Assembly: GCA_038373865.1 (NCBI GenBank)
Contig: JAXGGA010001091.1
Span: 1 to 64,000, forward strand
Reading direction: 5' to 3'
DNA: 64,000 bases
Source: Uloborus plumipes
Lineage: Eukaryota; Arthropoda; Arachnida; Araneae; Uloboridae
The notes under the pieces were generated by a model. It made no database searches. It was not told the DNA's origin and worked only from the letters and a program-made list of their open reading frames with translations. Below are positions 32,610 through 45,261 of the stretch, piece by piece. The translations under genes were made by a program, and so were the position numbers. Each line of letters opens with the position of its first letter. Within the stretch, counting starts at the first letter, position 1.

Positions 32610-35271
32610 TAGGGTGGAGCGAAAAAAATGAATTTTTGATTTTTGTAAACGGGTACCTTTCATTTACTGTGAATGAGGATAAGTAACAATTCTGTAAAAT
32701 ATTTCACTTCTGCGACGTCATCTTTAGTCTGCGCATTTGGCCTAAAGTTTTGAAATTTCTGATTTTTTTTGGATTTTTCAAAATTTTTCAAAAAATATTG
32801 CAAATGATAAAACTAGTGACGGGTGGTTATTAAATGGAAGAAAAAGGTTTGAAATATACAAAGAATTTTTTAAAACCATTTTAGATTATTATTTCAGTTC
32901 GTGCATTGCGCTCAAAGTTCATCAAATTTCCCAAAATTTCTGATATTTTCGACATTTTTTAACTCAGTATTTCCTCTCAATATTCACTTTAAGTGTCTTC
33001 AAACTTGTTTTTATTAATTTTGCTATTACTTTGAACCCTGCAACTCTTCGCTAGCTCATGTGGAACTACCCAGGACTCACCACGAGGAGGTGACCGCACT
33101 TCTAGTCCTACACGTGAACCCTTCCTTCCAACCAATGCAAGCACGTATTTACATTTCTTAGATACGTCTTTCACAGTTAAATTGTTCCTTTGTGTCGTAA
33201 ATTGATCAAATATTTCTGTCAGATATCCTCGTTTTTACTAAACTTTTTCTTTTCCTGTGATTACATACCAATTTTGAAGAGCTTGTGACCTATTCGACAG
33301 CTCTTTCAACTGATTGAGTCTTGAATGGCAGTTTAAAAAGAGCGCATTCAGAAATCATATTTAAATTCTCAGCTTCCATAATCTTTGTAAATATTGTGTT
33401 GTTAAATTACCTGTAAAAGGTAGCTTTGTAATTTCCACATCATGGCAAGAAATCATATCGATGTATACTGACTTTTGATTTATGTATGTAATGTATGAAA
33501 ATAGATTTTTGTCTATTTTTTGGGATCTGAAGCGTTCTTACTTGTTTGCTTGTTTGTTTTCTAGATTGAGCGTTTATAATACGATTTAAAACAAGTTTCT
33601 TTATATGCTCTCTCTTATGAACTAACCAGGTTATTTCCCGGCGTTGCCCGGGTGCTTATTAATACAACATAGCTCTAAAAAATATTTGAATGAATTCTAT
33701 CCACATGGGAATATAAAAACTTATTTCATGCTAAAAAGAAATAGTTGAGCCTTAAATGGATAATTCATTGTTGATCGTAATCTTTGTAGGAAAATACTCC
33801 TATTTAAATGTGTTACATTTTATCAATTTGTGTGCTTAAAGTCTTATGTCTATTACTCTATCTATTCAAAATTATAAGAAAATGGCCATTTTGAGACAAA
33901 AGATTTGAATTTTGGGCTTTTTGGATTTTTTTTAAATTTCAAAACCCCTGCCTATGTGAATTCTAATGCATCAGGGAACCTCTGTGCCAAGTTTGTTGAA
34001 AATCCGACGAAAACTGGATTTGTATAAGGAACAAACATACATACATTTGATAACAGCATATTTCTTGGGTGCAAAGTATACATTGTTTTGAATAGATGTG
34101 AATACAATGTTCTGTTTTTTCCCGGAGAGATAATCTTTAAAATCTCACACGAATTCATAGCTAAATTTAGTAACGTCTGTACTTCATCCTTAAAGAGCAA
34201 GGAAACTTTTACCCGCGAAAGTTATGAACTCTTTTAAAAATTATAGTCTAAAGATTGTTTGCTGTAGTCAACATCTGACTAGGGAAAGCTTTCTTGGACT
34301 TCTGTTTCACATTTTTTTGGATATTTTCCCAGTCAAAACTACCTTGCTCATCTCATGAAGTTACTGTTGCTCAGTACTTAAACCATTTTTATTGTCAAAA
34401 TCAATCTGATCAATGACAAATTCTATAGAGGTTCATATTGAACTGCTTTGAAAGTATAACATGTTTAGCTTCGTCTAACAGGCCCAAAAATTACTTTGGT
34501 CCACTGGTAGGTCCATCTAGCTTTTGCAAAAAATGCAGCAAATTAAGTTCATTCAAATGTAATTGGCAAATGTTTTATTACAGAGGTCTACCAAGTTTTT
34601 CTTCCAGTTTCCGTATTACACCTTTATTTTCCTGTCTTTGTAGTGCATCCATCAAAACCAATGCAAACAATTTCCTACTCAAAGAAACAATTTATTGTTT
34701 CTGACTTGTCTAAGAAATGTAAATGTGTGCTCTCATCGGTTGGAAGCAAGGGGAGCGCGAATGACACCCAAAGTGCGGCCACTTCCTCGTGGTGAGTCCT
34801 GGGTAATTTCAATGAGCAAGCATAGAGTTGAGTAGTTCAAAGAAACAACAAAATGATTAAGAAAATGTTTTGAAGGCACTTTTAGTAAATATTGAGAGGA
34901 AATATTGAATTATAAAATTTCTGCTAATATTGAAAATATCGGAAATTTCTGAAAATTTGATGAACTTTGGGCCTAATGCGCAGACTGAAATTATAATCTG
35001 AAATGATTTTTAAAAATTTCTTGTATATTTCAAACCTTTTTCTTCCATTTAATAACCACCCGTCACTAGTTTTGTCATTTGCAATATTTTTTAAAAAATT
35101 TGAAAAATCTAAAAAAAATCTAAAATTTCAAAACTTTAGGCCAAATGCGCAGACTAAAAGTGACGTCGCAAAAGTGAAATATTTTACAGAATTGTTACTT
35201 ATCCTCATTCACAGTAAATGAAAAGTACCCGTTTATGAAAATCAAAAATTCATTTTTTTCGCTCCACCCTA
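32610..35271. mobile_element. hAT-like foldback element, 2662 bp
   Basis: A perfect 8-bp duplication ATGTACAG (32602-32609 and 35272-35279) flanks ends that both read TAGGGTGGAGCGAAAAAAAT inward. Eight-base duplications and a TAGGG start fit the hAT superfamily. Terminal arms are unusually long, about 590 bp (to about 33200 and from about 34680), and remain clearly similar throughout. Frames such as 32989-33174 and 34438-34704 are shadows of the arms. No hAT transposase or dimerisation motif is visible, so the element is non-autonomous. Confidence 0.9.
33625..34060. repeat. Interspersed repeat in the core of the hAT-like element
   Basis: The core starts with CAGGTTATTTCCCGGCGTTG then CCCGGGT and runs to a tail near GGAACAAACATACATACATT. 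Both words are of the kind found at the two ends of a common arthropod interspersed repeat. It has no partner in the arms, so it was probably inserted into the element. The minus frame at 33952-34200 lies across it and is not considered coding. Confidence 0.45.
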
Positions 35272-35302
35272 ATGTACAGCTGGGAGAACGCAGTTGAATC
35301 AT

Positions 35303-35508
35303 TTATTTCAGAAACCCGTGAAGTGCACTTTTTAATATTTTCGGAAAATTAAAATTTTTTTTTAAAATTAACCTTAAGCATTATTTGTTTTTGCAACTCA
35401 AAGGGAAACATTGTTATTTTTTATCAAGCCAAAACCTTTTCTTTTGGGAATTTTTTTTTAGTTTTCCTAAAATTTTAAAAAGTGCACTTGACGAGTTTCT
35501 GAAATAAC
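35303..35508. mobile_element. Foldback MITE, about 206 bp
   Basis: Arms of about 50 bp share TTATTTCAGAAAC, then AAGTGCACTTTTTAA, and an AT-rich continuation. The right arm ends GAGTTTCTGAAATAA at 35508. It begins 24 bp to the right of the 8-bp duplication of the hAT-like element. No target duplication is obvious. Confidence 0.7.
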
Positions 35509-35624
35509 CGTTTTAATTATCTTGAAGCGAGAGAGTTAAACTGGATTCAACCCATGACGGGTTACAAAGATGGTGACAGATATGTTCTTGATCTTGGCTC
35601 TTAACTCCTTGAACAGTTTAATTT

Positions 35625-35875
35625 TAGGCCGAATTCGGTCCAAAATATGTCACTTTTTAGTGATTTGTTTTGTTTGCTTTTTGAACATTTGACTGCACTT
35701 TTAAACCAATCAGAACAGAAAACACAATAGACTACGAACTATCATTTAATGGAAAAGTATCCAAAACTATACGTGTAATTTGTTACTTGTTATAATAAAG
35801 ACACGGGCGGAACAGTGAAAGCGAAATTGAAATCATTGCCGGACGACGTACGGGTAAAACAGGGAAGGGGTTAGG
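35625..35875 (+). repeat. Unidentified dispersed repeat, uninterrupted copy
   Basis: This block aligns with the minus strand of 56670-57780 once the 838-bp hAT MITE there is removed. Shared words include AACCAATCA, ACAGAAAACACAATAGACTA and GTGAAAGCGAAA, ending near GTACGGGTAAAACAGGG. One frame in each copy encodes related residues (VTxNxKDxxxTxKAK then RVKQGRG-like), but stops break this copy. Possibly the relic of a coding element. Confidence 0.6.
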
Positions 35876-35889
35876 AACAAGTTGTGAAG

Positions 35890-38770
35890 ATAGACAGCAC
35901 TCCTATGCCAGATGATTCGATTTGCCATCGCATGTCCCAGTTGTCTTTTACAGATTTCAGTAATGCTTGTTCTACGAACGATTTTTTATTGGCATGAATA
36001 GGCATATTGAATGAATAGGTGCCTGAATTATGCGATTACTTTTCGTGTATCTGAAATTTTTCACTTACGTGTAATAACTGCAAAAAATACTTGACTCACA
36101 TTTAAATAGTATTGTAAATAAATAAAACGAATATTACAATCAATTTATAAAGCTGATCTTTGTAATGCCTTGAGATATCGTTTTTTGCTAAGGGTGGGTA
36201 AAAAAAAGGGAGAGAGAAAAGGGGGGTGGGAGCTCATAGGTGCGTGAAAAATTTTCACACTTTTTACCGGTCCGCTTGTCGAAATACGTTGAGAAATGCT
36301 GCTCTGAAACGTTAGTCTAACCTTGCACCGATCCAATTGTTTGGGGACGCGCGAAACTGATAATTTCTGTATGACACTAATTATGCACTCACTAACAGTT
36401 TAGTTTCAAAAATTATTACAAGTGTTTTAACAGTTTGTTTCCTTTACTCCACATTTTCTTTTACCCCAAGAGACCCACCCTACAGTGTGATTAATATATT
36501 TTAAGCAATGCGGTAAACTTTTATTTAACTCATGCCGGTTTTAGTAACACGAATTCAATCCTATTTGTCAGAAGCACCGCTTGTGTATTCCGTATTTTCT
36601 TGCAATCGATTTTTATCCCCGATGGTATTTTTTACCTATCAAAACACCCATACCGTATATTCTTTTTCCCAATGTCAAGACAAACATTTACTTTTTCTCG
36701 AGATTGGTAAAATTTTGAGCTACCTTTTCGGGATCTTCAAAAAGCGGCGTCACTTTCTGTGATGTTTATTTTCTACAGGTTGACATGAAGATCTGGCAGT
36801 TATAGTTTCCAATAAAATATTTTCATATATCACCTTTGAAGAGTTATATTTTATTCCATTTTCCATCGGTATATCTTCACACAAAAGCATTTTTCCCATT
36901 TGATATTAAAAGAGGTATTGTAATTTTTTGATTTGATACTATTTATCTAAATGTGATTAACATGTAAATTATACGAACAAAATTACTAGTTTATAGTAGG
37001 CTCAGTTAAAGAGAACATGGAATAAATGGAGACAAACTCATGTACCATACGTGTAGTATAACGTTTGGCTATAATTTATGAAATACTGAAATCAATTAAT
37101 TTTAATTACTTCAATTTATCAGCTTTAAGTAGAACATTTACATGTAGTTTTCATAAGCGTTTGTATGTGTTTCAAAGTAGGAATAAATCGGGCAGAAAGA
37201 CACTAATGAAGAATATGTTATACAATTACTTTGTCTTTCATTGATATATATTTCGTATGAGTTCTTCATAGAAGTACGATGAAATTGCTTGTTTCTTGAC
37301 TTTACTTAATAGCCTCAAAGACCAAGTCTCCTTTTCTTAACTTATGTTACCATTCTGTAACCTCCGCTACTAATATGTAACCTATGTTACTATTGCATGG
37401 TAACAGAAGGTACAATTGGGAAGAAAAAATAAATAAAAATTCTGAGAACAAATTTCTTTTATTCCTCTAACAGCATAATTGCAAGATAACATTATAAAAT
37501 CTTTATTAGTTAGTTTAATCAAAGGTAAAAAAAACTATTATTAAAAGTAATTAAACGTTGGAAACAGGCATTTCAAAAAAATGTTAGAGAATCCACTAAA
37601 GCTGATGGTTTAATCAAACTTTCCAAAAATGATTATTGAGGCTTCTTGTTCACATACTAACTGCATTTTAGAAACGTAATGCTATGTTTTGATAAAGAAA
37701 TAATACCATTATACTTCGTAACAGAGGTTACAAAAATATCGGACAAACTTTTTTGGGGGTGAAAACGTATAAAAAATGTTCAAATGAAGCCTCATTGTAC
37801 TTAAAGCAATATTTTTACTACTCAAAATTATTTGATATGGTAAAAACATTAGATTACTGCAAAAGCAGCAGATATCAAAGAAACTTCAGTCCGGACAGCT
37901 AAGAAAGGCAGTTATTACTTTTATAGATTTTTCGCCATTATTTCTTTTTAATTTAATTGAAATATATTTTTTGTATGAGCAAATAATTTATAATAGAGAT
38001 TCGTAAAGTCTTTAAGTTAAAACACTTGTTATTTTCTTTTTAAATTTTTTTTTTATTTTCGGGACATCAACACTGCGAGTAAATTTGGAATGACCTAAAT
38101 AACTAAATGTATCATTGATGAAAAAACGGATTAAATTATTTTCCATTAAAAAAGGGCAAGTATCCAAAACACTGAAAGGGGAATTCCTTCTATTTTTCAT
38201 TTTCCAATATTCAAATATTTGAACTATTCTATCAACTGCTGTATATTTATACTACGAAATCATGCAATCGCAAATTTGATCAACGTAATAAATTCCTGTA
38301 TCTAATAAGGCAGTAACCGTTCTAATCAATAGAGGGCGTGTTGAATCGTAAATGTAGTTTCGTTAATCATAAGGAAATACTTCCGCCTAAGTAATGGGGC
38401 GAAACGGAATTATGTGGTCTGTTAAAGATAAAAGTAATTTTTCCTTTCGTTTTCTTTTTTTTCTCACAAATTGAATGAAGACTTTACGTGTTTTCTGAAA
38501 ATAACTTAGTAAACTACGCAATAATTGTCGAGTGCATTAGAAAAATGTGAAGCAAAGTTAAACGGTTAAAATAATTTACGTGTCTCAAAATGAACAAATT
38601 GGTGTTTTGTTTGAAAAATTAACGTACAAGGAGAACAATGTATAGTAACGCTTGAATTTAAATGTTATTTTTGAGTTTATACAGTAAATGTGTATAGCTT
38701 CAACTAGAAGGCGAAAACTTGCTCTAATAAATAGTTTCTATTTGAAGAAAATGGTTACCTTAGTGCGAAT
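35890..38770. other. No gene; GTTAC/GTAAC word cluster
   Basis: Between 37343 and 37405 GTTAC and GTAAC alternate six times, and both occur again at 37716-37732. The rest is AT-rich sequence with frames of 60-76 codons lacking motifs. Confidence 0.45.
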
Positions 38771-38772
38771 TA

Positions 38773-41282
38773 TAAATTGCAAATTTTTAATCCAGCGTTT
38801 TTAGCACTAGTAAGCAGGGATACTCTGCCGTGGGCAGGTAAACGGCAGTATCTGCAAAAATGAGTTTTCGAGATAATTGAAGAAACGCGTTTTTGATTTC
38901 CCACAAAGATCAATAAAACATTGAACTTCGAACATAGGCGATACTATATGTTTATACCGATATATTTTTCGGGTAATCGATTGAATTTTGATTTTGCAAG
39001 CGCATAGAGAGGTAAAGCAGATACTGCCGTTTACCTGCCCTTTTCACTCTAATTGTCATGCGGAATTGACTGGCAGTCGGCAGTAACTGCACAGTATGCT
39101 ACTAAATGTCCAGTATTTACATATTCGACAACATGCGGAGTAGATATGTTATTACGAAATATATTATTGCATTGTGAATGATATGTTTTATTTAAAAATA
39201 TACATAAATACCGTGTATCTACTTGATATAGATATAAACGAACGCGAAATATAATTAAAAAATATAATGAACTGTATTGTATTATGGAAAATATGAAGCA
39301 AAACTTCCATGAAGCATTTTTACTTCCTTTTACTTAGTAAAGGAAGTATTGTGATCACAAAGAAAATTTCACTCAAAACTCGGTCTAAATTTTGATTTTG
39401 CTCACCCCCGAATGAATGTTGAGTAGTTTTTTCGACCTATCAGCACATGCATATTGCATATGTACCTACTAACATATAAACAGCCGAAATATCCTTTTCG
39501 ACCATGCCCCAGTTAATTACGACGAGTTTTCTCGCGACGTCTGTATGTACGTATGAATGTGCGTATGTATGTATGTTTGTATGTATGTGCGTATATGTAT
39601 GTATGTAAGTCGCATAACTCAAAAACTATATGCCGTAGAAGCTTCTAGTTTGGTATGTAGGCTCTGAGGGTGGTCGTTGTGCACTTCCCCTTGTGGTTGC
39701 ATTAGAATGTTCCCAAGGGGGTCTTTTACCCCTCTTTGGGGTAAATCAATGTTAATTTCAATGCAGATTGAGTGATATGATTTGGTGCAACCACTTGGCG
39801 ATATATCGCCAAACTTTTGGTCGCCAAGTGTTTGCCGCCAAGTTGGCGACAAATTTGGCGAAAAAGATAATTTTTTTTTTAAAGTTTGGATTCAATTTGG
39901 CGCTATTGGACACACTTTGCAAAAAATTCATTGAATCATGTAAAATCGGCGATATTTGGAAAATAAATCATTGTAAAACATTATTTTGCATTGATTCGTG
40001 GCAAACTGGGGGTGTAAATGTTTGAATTGTTATCTTGCTCACTCTAATGCACTATTTTAACACTTGAGGCATTTATTATGGAATTAAAACATAAAAGGAA
40101 ATAGTGTGGCGTGCACACCTGATGTTTTAAAATTACTACAAATCAGTTAATGCTTTGTACTTTGCATCAAAACAAGAAATCACTTTGAGAAAAAGAGCGC
40201 TTGAAATGCTTGTTGTGCTGACGATTTTTTTCATAGTACTATTAAAAATGCAACAGCTAGGGATTAAATTGCAAAAACTATCGTCTGTTAGTATGAAAGC
40301 AACTGTAATTAAAAGAAAACAAAACAATGTAAATAAAATCATTTCATTGTTGCATTTTTGTTTGTCGTCTGCCAAGTTTGGCTTGTGTATCTTTGAAATC
40401 GTAAAAAATATTGTCTGCTAGTGGAGAGAAACTTTATTTGAAAGAAAAAAATCTGGTATGGATCCCCCCACTACTTCTTTTTACGTGTAAATTTTTTTAG
40501 TAGATGCCTTAAGTATTAAAATAATGCTTGGAATGAGCAAGACGACAATTCAAACATTTACGCCCCAAATGTACCACGAAACAAAGCAAAAAATGATTTA
40601 CAACAATTCATTTTCTAAATATCGCCGATTTTAGTATCATTCAGTGGATTTTTCGCAAAATACCGTCAATAGCGCTAAATTGAACCCAAACTCATAAAAT
40701 AATTTTTTTCGCCAAATTTGTCGCTAATTTGGCGATATGTCACCAAGCTGGCGACAAGCTCTTGGCGACTAAAAGCTTGGCGATATATCGCCAAGTGGTA
40801 ACGCCAATTTATATCAGTTAAGTCTGCTTTGATATTAACACTGATTCACCCCCAAAAGGAATAAAACACCCCCTTGGGAACATTCAAGTGCAACCAATGA
40901 CCTCCCGTGACCTCCCATTAGGGCACCCCTACTTTCGCTTAGTTTAACTACAAAGAAAAACGGTTTTTGCTGCTTGATGCAAATTTTGCACAGCGATTCA
41001 TATTATGTTCATCCTGCAGACCTGCAGATACTGCCGTTTACCTGCCCACAGCAATGAAAAATGCAGTTACTGCTAATTACCATTGGTTAAAAAACAGTTT
41101 TTTTTCATCGGAAACCAAAAAAAGGTGCTTGTACCATAAAACTAATGTAACAGATTTCAAAAATGCAAAAAAATGAAAATCGAAAAATTTGCAGTTACTG
41201 CCCTTTACCTGCCCACGGCAGTTACTGCAGGGTATCACTGCTTATTAGTGCTAAAAACGTTGGATTAAAAATTTGCAATTTA
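38773..41282. mobile_element. Compound 2.5-kb palindrome with GCAGTTACTGC-type ends
   Basis: The outer ends pair. AAATTGCAAATTTTTAATCC (38774 on) is matched in reverse at 41261-41280, and both sides continue into TAAGCAG and a CTGCCGTGGGCAGGTAAA-like word. GCAGATACTGCCGTTTACCT followed by GCCC recurs four times (about 38832, 39018, 41024 and 41191), once inverted. A second mirrored zone (about 39640-39790 with about 40795-40950) shares AATGTTCCCAAGGGGGT and encloses a third inner foldback. A GTAT microsatellite lies at 39541-39608. No coding sequence was recognised. Its size and layering suggest nested or composite foldback elements. Confidence 0.75.
39791..40798. mobile_element. Inner foldback with TTGGCGATATATCGCCAA ends
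   Basis: TTGGCGATATATCGCCAA, itself a perfect 18-bp palindrome, occurs at 39795-39812 and 40777-40794. Beside it TTGGCGAC/GTCGCCAA-type words repeat several times. Arms of roughly 300 bp continue inward with clear reverse complementarity, for example TAAATGTTTGAATTGT against ACAATTCAAACATTTA and CTTGCTCA against TGAGCAAG. The AT-rich spacer (about 40140-40430) is open on both strands for about 80 codons, but no family was recognised. Confidence 0.8.
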
Positions 41283-41355
41283 GTTTCTATTTGTTTTATT
41301 AAAAAAATTCTTCTTTTTCTAAATAAACCAGTTATGTTTCAGAAAAAAGCCGATA

Positions 41356-41531
41356 CAGTCGACGGTCGTTATAGCGACCACACGTTATAAAGACCAACCT
41401 AATCTAACGACCGGTGAGAAAACCCCCAGCTGTATCCCAATATACTCTATGCTCTACCTCTTATAGCGACCACTCGTTATAATGACCGTTTTCTGTAGGA
41501 CGGAGACGGTCGTTATATCGAGCGTCGACTG
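41356..41531. mobile_element. 176-bp Tc1/pogo-type MITE
   Basis: Flanked by TA (41354-41355 and 41532-41533). The left end reads CAGTCGACGGTCGTTATAGC and the right end reversed reads CAGTCGACGCTCGATATAAC. Internal copies of CGTTATAGCGACCAC and CGTTATAATGACCG repeat the terminal word. Too short to code for anything. Confidence 0.88.
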
Positions 41532-41533
41532 TA

Positions 41534-42328
41534 TAAATAAAAATATTATTCCATAGTGTGCGTAGTTTCTGTACTTCTGCCTTATTTTGGCCTTATTTCC
41601 CGTAAAAAAGAAGGCCCATTCGGTTCCCTCCTCTTTTTCTCCCCCGAAAATACTTCAGAATCAGATCAAAAAGATGTCATGTGATTTTTTCTTCACTTGT
41701 ATATGATATTACTAAAAAAAGTCGGAAAACAATTAAATAATTTAATATACATTGAAGATTAAGAAGTTTAAAAACAGGATTTTGAGATTCTAGCTAAAAA
41801 TATAATTACGATATTCCTTGTTTGAAGTGAAGGCAAATCTTTCCCATTTTCATTAGTATAACTGAAAACTTTCAAAACTTCGAACTGCAGCCTCGTGCTT
41901 GAAGTAATCCAACTTCACGAAATCACATTATCAGGAACAAGAGTGTAATTAGCCAGCCTAATATTCAAGCCGGGAAATGTCTAATCAACGAAAACTACCT
42001 TTCAGAAATAATCATAAATCATTGTCGTCCAAGGACTGAACTTTTATTATGAGCTAACTACGCAACAGTTAGAAAAGTCAGTTGATTTGTTTCTTTCTTT
42101 GTAATTAACATGTTAAACGCCGGCGCAATAATGATTAATTACAACTAGACCATGTGAAAGTACTGATTGACTACCGTTTTTCTTTTTGAACTGGAATTCA
42201 CTAAACATTTTGATAAATAATCTTTAAATACCTTCGTGATATACACTTAAATCACTGTAAGAACATAAAATTTCATGTTTCTTCAGGAAAATTGGTTAAA
42301 TCTAGACAAAATAACTTACAACCGTCTT
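41534..42328. other. No feature seen
   Basis: AT-rich spacer between two TA-flanked MITEs. No repeats or coding signals noted. Confidence 0.5.
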
Positions 42329-42331
42329 ATA

Positions 42332-42739
42332 CACAGTAAAAAATGAATGTTGTCTTTACAGTATAATACAGCTAATTTTAAAAATTAGCTGTGTTAAAAA
42401 ATTGATAAACTGTAAGAAAATCTAATTTTACAGTAATATACTGTAAAATCGCTAACTTTACAGTACTGAACAGTAAAATTGCTAATTTTACAGTACTAAA
42501 CTGTAAAAAGGCTAATATTACAGCTTTAAACGGGAACCTCTGCTGCTAGTATTATATTGCTGTTTTTACAGTATAATACAGCTAAATTTTACGGCAATAA
42601 ACTGTAAAATTGATTGATTTACAGTCAGAAAATGTAAAATTCCTAGTTTTACAGTTTATTACTGTGCATTTTAGCTCTTAATTGGAACTTTCGGCTGTAA
42701 GAATTATACTGTTCAAACAACAGTTCTTTTTTTGCTGTG
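42332..42739. mobile_element. ACTGTAAAATTGC-type MITE, copy B
   Basis: 408 bp, TA at 42330-42331 and 42740-42741. Ends read CACAGTAAAAAATGAATG and, reversed, CACAGCAAAAAAAGAACTG. The interior alternates ACTGTAAAATTGC and GCTAATTTTACAGT words as in copies A, C and D. The plus frame at 42682-42912 starts in its tail and is not a gene. Confidence 0.87.
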
Positions 42740-42741
42740 TA

Positions 42742-44020
42742 GATGATAAGTGCCACCAATGTAACGGTGCTTTTACAAACTGGTGGGCACAATTGCATTC
42801 GTGTAACTTATCACCAATAAGCAGCTTGCGGCTAAATTTTCGTAGTCACACCTTATTTCTTGGTGAAACATTGAGCTTTATTTTCCAGAAGGTACTAACA
42901 ATGTGTTTTTAAAGTTTCCAATTCAATTTTATTTTCTCACTCATTAATGGCACCAGTGGTTTGAACAGAAAGTTTATCGTCAGTCAACGATGACTGAGAC
43001 TGACGGGCACTAAACGTGTTAAATTGTCGATCATCCAAAATGCAAGAATCGTAAATTCAAAATATGAGACAATTTACTGTAATTTTTAGAAACAGAAAAA
43101 AAAATGATTCATGAAATCAAACCGAAGGGTCTTTTTTCATTTAATAATTTCATTGCAAATATATTGTAAAAGCTTTTCTTAAAGATTTAAACAGAGTTTG
43201 GAGCTTTAAATTCAGTGCTGATAAGAGTAAGATAATATGAAAAAATAAAACTCCTAAGTGCAAAAGTATATGTAACGTCTATTTAAGGCCAACATTTCAC
43301 AAAAACATATTTTTTGGCATACTTTTCTTTATGCGGTACGTTTAAAAAACGTAAAACTTTTTTTTTTTTTTTGACGCATATCCTCTTCACCCTCAATTTC
43401 AATTGCTTGGGTTTTTTTCTCTCCGTCACGCGATGAACTTTATTATTTTCGTTTGATTTTACACAATTAACTGAAAGCATGGGTAAATATATGCTATCGT
43501 TTACGTAAAATAAATAAACAAATAAATAAAATAAAATAAACATAATAATAATAATAAAAAAATCAACTTTTAATTCGACTCTAGACAGTTATTTATGTTC
43601 CTGATTCTTAGTAAAAAAAGTTTAAATGTTTCTTTTTTGTATTGTGATGCTATTTTTTATGCGAAATAAGAAGACATAATTAAAATTAGAAATATCAACC
43701 CTTTGTAAAATTTTTCCTTGGATACATCATTGTTTGACTTTTTAATAGTTTGGGCATAAATTTTGTACGGCTAGAGATTATTATTAATAGTCGGTTCTTT
43801 TTTGACATTCTGACTTAAGTAGAGCATTATGCGTTGCATGAATAAGAGAAAGAGACAGAATGAATTTTCAGCTTATGCATACTGTAAATTGTAAAACAGC
43901 ATTGAAACGTCCTCAAATTTATCAATCAGTGACTGCAATACTTCCTGATAACCTTTTGCATCCCCCTTAAAATTGCTTAAGCCCTTTTTTACAAAAAGTT
44001 TTTCCCGCGCAATCATTACT
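42742..44020. other. No gene seen
   Basis: AT-rich, with a T run near 43363 and ATAA-type simple repeats at about 43510-43560. An 86-codon minus frame (43283-43543) is lysine-rich from the T run. A fair acceptor precedes part of it, but no good donor pairs. Confidence 0.45.
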
Positions 44021-44062
44021 TATTCGAGAAAACATCGATTCGCGGCACCGTTGAGAGAGCCA

Positions 44063-44315
44063 TATAAATCTCAAATCCATTGCAGTAGCATGGTAAACTG
44101 GGGAAGCCGTGACTCAATAGCACAGGCTAGGTGCCCATGGGGATTTTCGTTTGCCTGAGCTGATTTACTAAGGGTAGAAGTAACGCCCCGCACAGAGCTA
44201 CGTCACAATGGGGTCGATGGATTGGGGAAAGCCCGAAAGTGATAGTCAGATTCGAGGGTTTTTCTGCGGAAAGTTTTTCAAGTTGGGTGTGGAAAGGGAA
44301 AACATCAGCTTATCG
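44063..44315 (+). promoter_or_regulatory. Possible promoter and non-coding first exon
   Basis: A TATAAA word (44063-44068) is followed by about 220 bp that are clearly GC-richer than the flanks. A donor-like TTATCG/GTAAGA ends it at 44315. This arrangement could be a core promoter with a first exon. No initiator, coding start with signal, or downstream exon was identified, so the call is tentative. Confidence 0.25.
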
Positions 44316-44317
44316 GT

Positions 44318-45260
44318 AAGATACAGCATATGGCGATGAATTTCAAATTCAGATTTAGATTTTACATATCGAGTTGGAAGGAAATATTTTTACGGAAGCT
44401 TTTTGATTTCAGTTGAAGATAAAAGTGCTTTTTGCCATATGCTCTGGTAGAATCGTTTTTTTTTTTTTTTGAACCATAATATGTCATTTATTTTTTCATG
44501 TGTGGGTGTTTTAAATGTACAAACGTTTTAATATGAAAGCACTGGTGTGTGATTTTTTTAAAAATAAATGAAACTGTGTACAAGAAATTAATTGCTTGAG
44601 AGTTGTTTTTATCGAGCTCGTAGTTGTTAAACATTAACCCATTTATGCCCAAGTTTTTTTTAACAATTTTTTTTAAATTTTTATTTGCTTAAAAGTTTTA
44701 CTTGGAATGGTTTACATACCTTTTAGACGTAAAAAAGATCGCCGTTGCCATATTTATTCGGTTATTTAACGTCCTGTTTATGGGACACTAGGCAGATATG
44801 TGCGCAAAATACGACTTTACTTGACTTTACTTTTGCAAAGTAACATTACAGAAGGCATCTGTGATCAATTTTAAGCAAATCATTTTAAGATAGTTTAGTT
44901 TTATGAAAAATAAGTTCGCAAAAAACACTTACTTTCTGTGGCTATCCATGGTGGATCGTTGCTTGACTGATTGGTCTGAAAATAGCTGTCCATAAATAAA
45001 CTCTGATGTCCAACTAGTGGTTCTATCTGATTTTCTCAAGAAGAAGGACTATTTCACTTGCAAAAAACAGCTTTAGTAAAATGATATACCTATTACAGGT
45101 TTTTGTATGCAGTAACTAACAAGTCCCGTTTTCAGGCTTCTGAGCTTCATGGGTTAAAGAAGTATTAGGTGCCATTGCCGTGACAGGTTGGACATCCTTA
45201 TTTATTTACAGATAAGATAACACAAGAAAGATTTACAACGCATAGGGGAAAAATAACACA
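44318..45260. other. No feature seen
   Basis: AT-rich sequence with a T run at about 44458-44470. No terminal repeats or coding signals. Confidence 0.5.
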
Positions 45261-45261
45261 C

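Noticed and set aside
33952..34200. 82-codon minus-strand frame as a gene
   Set aside because: It spans an interspersed repeat in the core of a hAT-like element, with no domain.
39541..39608. GTATGTATG tract as a CRISPR-like or regulatory array
   Set aside because: It is a plain tetranucleotide microsatellite without spacers.
43283..43543. Lysine-rich 86-codon minus frame with an acceptor-like site
   Set aside because: The lysines come from a T run and no credible donor pairs with the acceptor.
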